Assembly (NCBI GenBank): GCA_964017065.1
Contig: OZ024787.1
Coordinates: 8,293,899 to 8,357,898 of the forward strand
DNA: 64,000 nt
Source of the DNA: Haliclona indistincta
Lineage: Eukaryota > Porifera > Demospongiae > Haplosclerida > Chalinidae
Reading direction: 5' to 3'
This document shows positions 1 to 10,363 of the stretch, in pieces. The first letter of the stretch is position 1; the number at the start of each line of letters is the position of its first letter. Under the pieces are notes generated by a model, which was not told the DNA's origin, did no database searches, and saw only the letters and a program-made list of their open reading frames with translations. The position numbers were made by a program, and so were the translations under genes.

Positions 1-3000
1 TTAGTACAAGTCAAGCGCCAGTTTAAGAAGTGTGATTTATCTGATGCTCTGTTGTTTCTCGATTCTGTCATTGGTCGCGAAAATTTTATCGGGTGTGATA
101 ATTTTGATAAACTCATGCGGCAGTTACAGCGAGACCACATTGGTGTCTTCAACATTTCCATTCTTCAACAACTGGTGGCCTGTTTTAAAAACCAAAAGCA
201 AACCGAACTAATTGAAATGTACAACATGAAAAAGGAGAGCTTTCTCAAGCAGACGACAGTTCTTGAATTTCAACGTGCTGTTGTCAGCAGGGTGGAGCCT
301 ATTCTAGCTAGTGGAAAGGCTGTGGTGACCATCACAATCTCCGAGTCAGAGGAAATGGCTTCTCATCGAACTCTCAAGGACATAGAAAAACTAGCAATGG
401 AAGGATTTGAAGAATGTCACAAAAAATTTATTAATCTTAATGCAGAACCAGGCTCCATAATCATATCATGGGTCTTCCCCAAGAGGTTGAGTGGCAGGTT
501 GGAACAACTGGCTCATGACAATGCTACTGTTTTCGAGGACAGCGGAGTGATGGAGGTGACAGTAGGAGGGAGGAGAGTGTTCCCTTGCACTCAGCAGGAG
601 GTGAGGATCAGTACTAGTCCACTAATGTAGTAACATTGAGTAGTATCATGCACGAGTATGAACTGATGTAGTATTATCTCACTTTACTACTTTCATGTGT
701 GTCTCTCTGTTTGCTGCAGGATATGGCTAGCTCACAAGGTCAGTGTCAGTTAGGTAACATGTGTTCAGGTTGTTCTACTACATAGCCAAAGCCTAGTACT
801 AGTAGACCTCTTGTATGGACACTCTAATGTTCCTATAATATTCTCTGTGATCAGGTGTAAGTGAGAAGGAGGAGGAGAAGAGCAAACTGAAGCAGCTCTA
901 CACAGAGTTCTACCATCAGCTGGTTGAAGCAGTCTCTGATCCTGACACATGTCACTCTCTCACTACTCAGCTCCATTCCACAAGTCTGTTATCAGAGCAG
1001 AAGAAAGCAGTGTTGAGCTCCAGTGTGGCTAGTGGCAGGTCTTTCCTAAAGGTGTTGGGAGTGGAAAAAGAGCCTCACCTAGTGACTGTGCTGATGGAGA
1101 AGATGTCAGCAGTTAAAGAGCTGCAGACACTATCAGAAGATATGAGTGATTGGCTGAGTGGAGCAAAGCAAGGTATAGCTACAATTTAATGCATGTGTAC
1201 AATTGGTATAGATTGAGTACTTGGTCTATGAGTTGTGCACTTCACACAAAGTGCAATGCGTTGCTATACCCAACATTAATTTTAATTAAGAAAGTTTGCA
1301 CTTCTGAGTCTATACTGTTGTAAAAATAATTTTAAATGTTTTGGTATCAAAGATAGATAAAATGAATGCTTCATTTGAGCTATTAAATTTTTCATAGTCT
1401 TTATCATTCTTAAGATGGCAATTCTTTCACAATTGTAAAGTTTTGTATGCAGTTTGGATTGTTCAAATTATAACTCCGACGATATTATAAGTTAGGCTAA
1501 AATTTTGATGTGGCCAATCTTTGGTAACATCTGTAGACTTTTATCACAAAATGCATAAATTCATAAACCATGTGACCGCCTCTCCTCATTATACATATTA
1601 TGTTTCAGACTTGTTAAAATGATTCTCCTGTTCTACAGCAACAGCTAAAGTCAAAGAACTAGAGGGACCACCTAGTGATGATGACTCACCTAAGACTAGT
1701 GAAGTACAGACTGATGAGCCCAGGTTGACAGCATCTCCATCAGCCACAGGTAATAAAAAGTTCCAGTATCAACCTATGTACTGACATAGCTCTTTTTCTC
1801 TCTAGAGCCTCAAAAACCAATTCCTGATGTGCGCTTAGAACCTCAAGATATAAAAATCGAATACAGATGTCCAGTTTGCCTTGAGGTGTTCGCTGACGAG
1901 CTCACAGTGCCTTATCTCACTGACTGTGGACACCATCTTTGTGGCGAGTGTTGTGTTAGTCTGCTTGATATCAGCAAAAAAGAAAGTACAAATCCAAGGT
2001 GTCCCACTTGCAAACAACCAGACAAGCTTATCAATGCACGACGTGACGAACACTTGCGACGGTTGGTTAACAATCTTAAAGTACGCTGCCCAGATTACGA
2101 GAAATGGTGTGAGTGGATCGGTGATCTGAAAGACCTCCAGGATCACCATAATCAATGTCGCATTCCTTGTCCATTTGGCTGCAGCGAACATGCTCGTTCA
2201 AGTGATATGAAAGAGCACACACATCACTGTCCCAATCGAATGATCTCATGTGAAAACTGCGGTTACTACAACACGTTCACTATCGTCACAAAGAAGCACT
2301 ACCCAATATGCCCCCAGTCCACTCAAACAGTTGTCAATCCTGCTACAGCATCACCACAATACCAGTACAACCAAGCACCAATAGAGTTCATCATTGGTGA
2401 TTTCAGTGGACAGAAAAAAAAGAATGAAAAGTGGCATACTTCTTTTTATGCCCACAACAGAGGCTACAAGTTTCATTTAAATGTGTACCCTAATGGTATT
2501 CATGATGGCAGTGGTTCTCATCTTTCAGTACATGCTGAACCTGCGAGAGAAGAGTACGATGATGAACCTTTTGAAGGAGACATCCAAATAGAGTTACTTA
2601 ACTGGAAGGATACACATACGGAAGACAAGAATCATCATTCCGTCATACTTTGCTTTAACAGACTCAGCCATACAGTTCATCGTGTTACTAGCCAAGATAA
2701 TAGCACGTCATCAACTGTACAGTTTATCGCGTCATCAACCTGTTCGGGCCAACCTGATAAATTCTTATCTCACGCTAATCTAGCACCCACCACCAAAGCA
2801 AAATACTTGGTGGGCGACTTCTTCAAATTAAGAGTCAGTGTGGCAGTCTACTCTGTACCTTCCTTTCCCCTGACCCCGTCGTGGCAGTCCAAACAAGAGA
2901 GAACATCATCTCCTGATAACTCTGCCCCTATTATTGCCCAATTTACAGTATCAGAATTCTCGAAACGCGAAGAGTTTAACAACATGTACTTCAGTGAACC

Positions 3001-3385
3001 ATTCACCACCAGTCCACAGGGTTACAAATTCAGCATGAAAGTAATTGCCAATGGTTATAATACTGGCAAGGGAAGCAACGTTACAATCAGTGCTATCATC
3101 ATGAAAGGTCAGCACGATGACCACCTCGAGTGGCCCTTCACTGGTACCATTATCATTGAAGTACTAAACTGGATAGAGGACAAGAGACACCACAAGCAAG
3201 TATATTCAATTGATCCGAACGATAAACTTGTTAGAGTTACTGAAGGAGAGTATGGAAAAGATTTTGGATTTTACAAATTCATCTCTCACGCCTCTCTACC
3301 ATTCAACTCATCCACCAACACAGAATACCTTAAATACGACTGTATTTGTGTCAGAGTGCGCAAGTCACGTGCTGATGATGACTAA
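1..3385 (+). CDS. RING/TRAF-type zinc finger protein with death-fold-like N-terminus and two MATH-like domains (5' partial)
   Basis: Five exons fit in phase: <1-600, 720-738, 855-1172, 1639-1749, 1806-3385. The frame is open from base 1, so the 5' end is missing. The first exon ends in a helix-rich segment (DALLFLDSVIG, then LQRDHIGVF) that resembles the second half of a death-effector domain. A beta-rich segment with SIIISWVFPKRLSGRLEQLA follows. Exon 855-1172 encodes a helical, CARD-like stretch. The last exon has a RING (CPVC...CGHHLCGECC...CPTC, about 1868-2020), TRAF-type zinc-finger Cys/His pairs (about 2090-2310), then two TRAF/MATH-like repeats (about 2385-2830 and 2935-3360), each with a GYKF...NG...GKGS/GSGS signature and an LNW motif. 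Known TRAF proteins are E3 ligases that dock on receptors and signal to NF-kB. A role here linking death-fold adaptors to ubiquitin signalling is inference. The RING/TRAF assignment is strong; the death-fold calls are weak. An ATTAAA lies at 3406. Confidence 0.85.
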
Positions 3386-3584
3386 CTTTAAATTATTGTC
3401 TTTTCATTAAATAACACACAGAGTTGGACATAGGCTAAGTTTTACGCTAACAGACTTCTAAACCTCCCTTTATTTTTTATTTTTATTTTAACAATTTTTT
3501 TGAGAAAAAAACATCGAGACTGGTTTTAAAATCACAGCATTTCGTTCCAATTTTTAAGAGTAGATTGTAATAAAGGCCATCTTG

Positions 3585-4066
3585 AAAAGTGTGACCAAAG
3601 CTATTTCTCTATTCCACCATAATATTGGTATTACGGCATTTAGTGATTGTGAATTCTTTGAAAACCTTCTACAGCAATTACGCAAGACCACATTGATGTC
3701 TTCAACAATTCCCTTCTTCAACAACTTTAGGAAAGACAAGTTGACCGAAAGTAAAAACCAGATGTGACAACTTTGACAAACTCGCATCGGTGTCTTCAAC
3801 ATTATTTTCTGTTCTCCAACAATCTGCAGGCTCCTTCGAAAATCCTGAGCTAACTCAAGCAATCGAGACATAAAAATAGAAGGAGAACTTTCTCAAGCAG
3901 ATGACACAGTTCTTGAGTTTCAACGTGCTGTTGTCAGTAGGGTGGAGCCTATTTTAGCTAGTGGAATGGCTGTTGTGACCATCACAATCTCAAAGGAAAT
4001 AGCTTTTCGTAGAAGTCAGGGTATTGAGGAACTAGCAATGAGAGGATTCGAAGGATGTCACAAATA
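3585..4066 (+). pseudogene. Decayed duplicate of the first exon of the upstream RING/TRAF gene
   Basis: Two patches (about 3645-3722 and 3769-3850) resemble the death-fold-like coding at 90-190 of the upstream gene. The stretch 3886-4066 closely follows 230-430 of that gene, including the codons for TVLEFQRAVVSRVEPILASG. The frame is broken by indels and stops (for example the TAG in gtcacaaatag near 4063). No RING or MATH sequence follows. This looks like a partial tandem duplication left behind after the gene's 3' end. Confidence 0.8.
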
Positions 4067-4514
4067 GTTTATTAGTGTATAATAATAAAGAATTGGATCC
4101 TTCAACAGAAAAAAAAACACCACCAGCAGCAATCGAAGGCTGAAATGAGACGATTGAATAGCAAATAAAGCATTTTACCCTCATAAACTCAGGATTCTTA
4201 GATCATGCTTATTTGCTTTATTCTGTGCATCAAAAAACATTAGTTTAATTATTATGTTCAAATGTGATGTAATTCCATGCTGAAATCACATGCAGTTGCC
4301 GAGTACCACGACCATGACACAGATTGTATTTTACAGCCCATAATTATTAATTATTGGATCATTTCCATCTCAATTAAAATCATTGATTAAATTTCACCAG
4401 TGAACATAATTACAAATCAACTGGAAGTGATAAGATGGTGGTGATCAACACAATAGATATTGAAATAACACGACGAGAAAATCCTTATACAATCTATTCA
4501 TACGTTATATCACG
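4067..4514. other. AT-rich spacer between convergent genes
   Basis: No coding frame or RNA gene is recognised here. It lies between the 3' ends of the RING/TRAF gene (+) and the zinc-finger gene (-) and probably contains the latter's 3' UTR. Confidence 0.5.
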
Positions 4515-7503
4515 CTAAGACACATGTGACAGTATACCAGCCGATACCACGCTGGTCGTGTGGGTAGAGCTATCGTCAGTAAAGGCCTCTTGTATCGGAG
4601 AGTACTGTGCTAACAGTGATGCAGTGGTGCTTGAGTCAGGGAATGATACAAGGTGCGAGTTTTGATAGGTACCAGTGCCAACCATATCGTCTGCAGTCGC
4701 TGCATCAGTAGGGTCACAGGAGAAGGCAGAGGGAAGGGTGTTGATGAGTTGCTGTACGTCTCCATCAGCAGTCAAGATGGAGGTTGAGTTCTGACAGTTC
4801 CCCAAGGTGGTGGGGATGTTGAAGAGAGAGGCAGGGAGCCCCATTCCTACGACCCCTGCGACAACGTTGAGATTGTCCATGATGTTCGAGGCACTCAGCG
4901 CGGCTAGGTCAGCTTCTAGACTGTGTCCCGGCTGTAGGTTGCTGATGGGCAGGTTAGGCGAACTCTGAGGCTCAGCGGAGCTGTCGAGACGAAATCGCTT
5001 TCTTCTTCCATTCGACTGTTCAGGGCTGGAGACCGAGCCACTGTTGCCGTCAGTGCTTTCCTTCCTCTTAGCGGTGACTACCACGACAGGTTCTGGAACG
5101 GTCGGATGAGTTGAGTTGTCACTATGAAACATGCGCTTGTGACGAACAAGATCCTTCTTGTGAATATAAGACTTGGTGCAACCGGAGTAGTCACACGGAT
5201 ATCGCAGAGAGCCGCCTGACTCCCACACCTCCTCGGGCCGGGGAGAAACAGCAGCAACATTGACTGAGTGGCACTGGCGTTGGTGTCTCCTCAAGTCCTT
5301 GAGATGGTAGTAGGACTTGCCGCAGCTTCCGACAGAGCACACGTTAGGTTTAGCCGGTGACTCTATAACCTGAGGCTCGAGCAGCTTGGGACTAATCTTG
5401 TGAGTAACCTTCATATGTCGTACGAGGTCTTTTCGATGAACATAGGATCGCTCACAACCATCATACTCGCAAGGAAACTTGCATATCGAGTCAGACGGAT
5501 CAAAAACAGGTCCTGAAAGGTCATCATCAAGTAGAATATCAGACGAAATTGAGTCACAAGAGGTCATGGTGTCTCTTCTAAGCATAGCGTTCTCCTCTTC
5601 AAATAAAGCTTGCAGAGTCTCGTGACCTACTTCGCATTGAACCCCAATGTCCTTCTTTCTGGTCAAGTTTATGATTTTTATAGGAGCTCTTCGTTGCTGT
5701 AGGCTACTGGCTGTCTTTGGTGGAAGAGGGTTCAAGTATTGAGCTGAGGAAGATTTGGAGGATGAGTCAGTTTGACTGTTCATGTGGTATGCACAAGGAA
5801 CAATGGCGCTGGAGTGATGGTAGTTGTGGCTCTGGTCGGCAACCGTTGGAACAGAGATGAGAGGAGGGGGAGGAGGCTGGGTGTAGCTGGAGGTGGTAGG
5901 ATAGGTAGCAGATAGCCTGTTGGTGAGGGGTCCCTCCAGTTCATGCTGCTGAGGGATTGCTTGACAGAGACTGTCAGCACACTTAGATGAGGAAGGAATA
6001 GGATCAGCAGCAGCTGCTGGGCTGAAGGTGTTGTGAGCGGCGGGCACTTGGTTGAAGTTAGGATGAGAGAGAGGGACGGTAGCAGTGATGGTGGGCGGGG
6101 CATAGGAGGAGGTAGGATTATACAGGAGGGAGTTGGCGTCCTCAGAAGGGGTTTGGTGGATGGGTTGAGAGAGAGAAGAACCAAAGTCGGCTGTGACAGC
6201 TGCATTGGCTTTGCTAACTCCATTACTAGTGGTATAGTAGTCTTGGGTAGATTGGTGGTTAGTGGTGACCTCATCACTCAAACCTGAGAGAGAAATAGGT
6301 CATTCACAAGCTGTACAAATACTAGCATACAAGCACAACCCAACTAATCTAGATAAGAATCCACTACCAAAGCTGTGCCTTTGTCAGTAACAAAGAAGGC
6401 TATCAACTTTAGATAATAGTTTTTACAGCCAGCCTAGCTCAGCCTGGGAAGCCATACCCAGAGAATGGATAGTTTACAGAACATGCTATGTAGACCATAA
6501 ATGCACCAGCTACAAGCTCCAGAAGACTTACTATAAGGTCTAGTGTTTTGTCCAGCTTCAGAAAAGGTGGTGCTGGTAGCACTGGAGTGCCTGCTGCAGT
6601 GCTGATGAGCTTGCTGCTGTTGCTGCCCTCTGCTGCTCAGCTGACAGTTGGGAGAGTTCAGGTCACCGTTGCTGTTGACCCGATTGCCCAGCTCATCTCT
6701 TGAGACAGCATTCGATTGAACAGTAGTAGAGTAGTTACTCAGAACTGCAATAATGGGAGAAATAAATTAGTGGAGATTCAACAGAATTTCAAACTATTAA
6801 TCACTTTCACATTTCCTCTCAAAACACTGTACTTAAAGCAGTTCACAACAATATGCTCTAAACAAAAACTACACAGCTTGATAGACTGTTTGTTATTATA
6901 TGCCCCAAGGCAATACAGGAGTCACATTACATAAGCACAATATGTAGCAGTACAGGTCAACAAGTACCAGCTGCAATCCTCACCATTGCTGCTGTTGTTA
7001 TTAGCAGAGCTGTTTCCCTGTGCATGCTGTGTACGCATGTGCTTGGCTAGGTACTCGGTCCATTTGAAGGCCTTGCCGCAGATACGGCAGTTGTAAGGTC
7101 GATCTTGCGAGTGTGTTGACAAGTGTCTCTGGAGCTTGTGTCTGCTCGGGCATTCTCGTCCGCAGATGTGACAGACTCGTTTTAGTTTAGGTCTCCCACT
7201 CAGGCTCCGTCTCAAGGCGGCAATGTCCAGCTGTCCCGGGTGATCACCTAGTGAATATATTCCACCACGATCTTGTCCATAAGCTCGTAAAGCTGGGTCC
7301 TGCAGGCGCAGCAGTAGTTCGGCGCTGCGATCTTCCTTCTCGACCGGTTCATCGTGCCGGCCAGGCCGCTCACCAGCGCACAGGCCGTTCGTTGCGACAG
7401 CGCCTGCTGCGGAGGTGACGATGAAGCCAGAGGCGCCGTCATCTTGCTTCTGCGCGGTTCCTATGAATTCCTCAATGCTCTGGCGACCGCTTGGGGCGTC
7501 CAT
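4515..7503 (-). CDS. Five-finger C2H2 zinc-finger transcription factor
   Basis: Three exons on the minus strand join in phase: 7503-6984, 6744-6532, 6283-4515, giving 833 aa. The ATG at 7503 starts MDAPSGRQSIEEF. Two classical fingers lie in exon 1 (CHICGRECPSRHKLQRHLSTH and CRICGKAFKWTEYLAKHMRTQH). Three more lie near the middle of the protein and have an unusual CxxxxC spacing and a shared core: CEYDGCERSYVHRKDLVRH, CSVGSCGKSYYHLKDLRRH and CDYSGCTKSYIHKKDLVRH. A Gln-rich stretch in exon 2 and long Ser/Thr/Pro-rich flanks look like disordered activation regions. A basic run (GRRKRFRL) after the last finger could be a nuclear signal. It is likely a sequence-specific nuclear DNA-binding regulator. 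The two finger clusters are separated by more than 300 residues. No orthologue is recognised. Confidence 0.88.
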
Positions 7504-7916
7504 GATACGTCTTTTTCAGCGGAGAGAGGCGGCGGGCGTCTCAGCAGGCACAGGGGGCGGCGACTCCAATGTACGCTGTACTTGCGGCCGCGACCGGGAT
7601 CAAATTGGAATCAATGGATCAAGATGGTTCGTTGGTGGCGATCAAAGGATCAAGACAGTTCCTGGGCTGATCAAAATAAAAAATTTAACTCTACTCTAAT
7701 AAGTTTATAAATCATAATCATACCTGTTTATAATGCTATACAATGAGTTATGACTCTCTGTGCATATGCTACGAGACCGTACACAGCGGAAGTATAACAG
7801 TATAAAGCGGCTAGCTAGCTACTCGTCAGGCCACTCCTACTTATTAAAATAAATATTATTAAAGCTCCTCTGCGTGCCTGTTTGCCATTGCAGCTGTTCT
7901 TTGCACAGCCGTAGGT
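7504..7916. other. GC-rich 5' flank of the zinc-finger gene
   Basis: A GC-rich block (about 7504-7600) just upstream of the minus-strand ATG is the probable promoter/5' UTR region. The antisense open frames here are not supported as genes. Confidence 0.35.
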
Positions 7917-8095
7917 AGGGTCCGCAATGAAAAAAATAAAAGTCCGAGAATCTAGCCTTTACTGCAGTTACAAACAACACTATATACGTAACAAACAACT
8001 GCATATTCAAATCTCTGAAATCGTTACTCGTTGCTCTGCAATCGCTAGCTGAAATCGGCAACTTTCGTGACCTTTGACCTTGGGGTTAAATAATG
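7917..8095 (-). repeat. Dispersed repeat, copy 1
   Basis: Read on the minus strand, this segment matches 51314-51478 with scattered differences: both run from a CCC..AGGTCAAAGGTCA start through GTTTGTAACTGCAGTAAAGG to a GGACCCT end. The second copy lies inside a membrane-protein pseudogene. It is an uncharacterised interspersed element; no coding capacity was seen. Confidence 0.75.
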
Positions 8096-8463
8096 TTGCA
8101 TTCTCGACTCTTCGGGACAGTTAGCAGTCAGCGCTCTGTTTGCGCGTGCTTAGTACCGTCTCGGCAGTTCTTGCAACAGCTCAGATTGGCAGGCTTACCT
8201 CCCCAAATAAGCGTTTCAGGACTAGCAATCACTCGTGATTCCAACATATTTGGGCTTTACTTTTTGTGAAATTGAACAGAAAGATCTGTACCAATATTTT
8301 CTGATAGTACTAAGCCTAGGCACTGCATATAAAAAGTTTCAGCCGAAATGCTCACTGTTTGCCATCTGGCTGAAAAGGCTCAAAATATTAACCGTAATAC
8401 AGAGAACTATGACCATAAACGCGGCATCACTAGCACAAAACTAGCATCTAAGGAAAGATCTCC

Positions 8464-8672
8464 AACCGTAGCATCCGTTGCAAGTACAATCAGCAGCCAC
8501 GCGCAACTTTTGAGCCTGCATTTTTGCGAAGAAAAATAGTGCTCTCCCGGGGGCGTGGCCAATCCCTCAAATTAGAACCACGCCCACCAGGAACCACTGT
8601 TTTTCTTCGCGAAAATGCAGGCTCAAAAGTTGCGCGTGGCTGCTGATTGTACTTGCAACGGATGCTACGGTT
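8464..8672. repeat. Foldback element with 78-bp inverted arms next to the assembly gap
   Basis: Arm 8464-8541 is an almost perfect reverse complement of 8595-8672, separated by a 53-bp GC-rich spacer containing GGGGGCGTGGCC. The second arm ends exactly where the Ns begin, so the assembly probably broke on this hairpin. It may be a MITE, or an artefactual mirror of sequence at a contig end. Confidence 0.85.
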
Positions 8673-8872
8673 NNNNNNNNNNNNNNNNNNNNNNNNNNNN
8701 NNNNNNNNNNNNNNNNNNNNNNNNNNNNNNNNNNNNNNNNNNNNNNNNNNNNNNNNNNNNNNNNNNNNNNNNNNNNNNNNNNNNNNNNNNNNNNNNNNNN
8801 NNNNNNNNNNNNNNNNNNNNNNNNNNNNNNNNNNNNNNNNNNNNNNNNNNNNNNNNNNNNNNNNNNNNNNNN
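8673..8872. other. Assembly gap (200 N)
   Basis: Exactly 200 Ns, a typical placeholder length, so the true size is unknown. The missing 5' exons of the NUBP1 gene downstream probably belong here. Confidence 0.99.
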
Positions 8873-9022
8873 CATCAAATATTCATCACGGACATAGCAG
8901 CATTTAATATTTTTTATAAAGCAACAGTGTCACTCGAAAACAACTTAAGTATTGTGCTGTAGTATCAGTAATGTTTTCGATATTTTTGCTGTATATCAAT
9001 TCAGTTCTCTTTCTCTCACTAG

Positions 9023-10331
9023 TATGTACAGGATAACTTGGCTGTGATGTCCGTTGCTTTTCTGCTTTCTAGTCCCAGCGATGCGGTAATATGGAGAGGA
9101 CCAAAGAAAAACGGTTTGTAAATAAATCTGTTTGATATTGTAATGCAAAGATTTTCATTATCAGTTTGTGGTGATGAGCAATGGGTGATGCTTTGTTTTT
9201 ATCAGTATCTGTTAAGTAATGGCTGCCGAGTAAAGAGTGTAACAGGATAGCAAGCTAAACTGCCTATTACAGTGATTTAGTGTAACAAGCTGTAATAGTT
9301 ACAGCAATGATGTTGTTTGATGTGGTCTGGTCAGCAGATGTGGTTCAGCTTGTTTACTCTAATCTCTGCATTCCTACCTATATAGCTTTGGATCACATCA
9401 TTCTATCCCATGACACTGTTAGTACAGTCCATTAGCCTGTGCACTGTCCTTGGGAGAAAAAATAGCAAACCTTGATAGTGTTGTTTGTGTATTCACCTGT
9501 GTGAGGCTGTATTGGTAAACTATATGTCAAGCCTTAGAAGTTTCAGTTCGGATCCATTACTCTCTAACAGATTCTTGTGTGTGCATGAATGCACCAGTTC
9601 AACAGACATAGGCTCGCTCAGGCACAGGTTATGCTTGGTAGTGGTTTCCATGGTGCTGCTGCTGCTATCAAGTGTGAGTGTTGATTGCATGTTGCAGCTG
9701 TCAACTTTCATTGTCTGACATCCTCATCAACACTTTGTTATTACACATTTACTCTCATCTCACCTCCATATGGTTTTCGTGAATTTTTGGGCTTCATGCA
9801 AATAGCAATGCTAAGGCCTAAAGCACAAGATTACAGCGGTTTCACTACTTCTTGCAATCTAAAAGTGTCAACCGTAGAGCGTAAACCGTGTTCAATCTAA
9901 ATCACGCAATGTAATAAACCTTCCAAATAAGGCACGGATCACCGTTTACGCTTTTTTGGCTTTTGCAACGAGTAGTGAAACCGCTGTAACCTTCACTCGC
10001 CATTTTTGTTAAGTGTTTTTTTATGGATAAACAATAAAAGAACAAACAAACATGAAAGTAGTGTTTTATACTTTAGCACTTTATAGTTTCACGCTCTCTC
10101 TTCTCTTGTTGTTATTTTAACCCATTAGTTACCTTACTAACAGCTGTTAGAATGCCTCTTCAAGAGAGCAATTGCAGTCACATGTATGTGCTTCCTGGGC
10201 TGTGTATGACGATCATAGGGTCACTGGCAGTGGTTTCATTAATAATATTTTGTGTTTTTAACCTCTCTCTCTTCTCTTTCCCTCCCTCCCTCCCTCCCTC
10301 CCTCCCTCCCTCCCTCCCTCCCTCCCTCCCT

Positions 10332-10363
<32 letters not shown>

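Noticed and set aside
1835..2191. 118-aa minus-strand frame over the RING region
   Set aside because: Shadow frame of the RING/TRAF exon.
7354..7710. Overlapping plus-strand frames at the zinc-finger first exon
   Set aside because: They are antisense to a well-supported coding exon with no homology signal.
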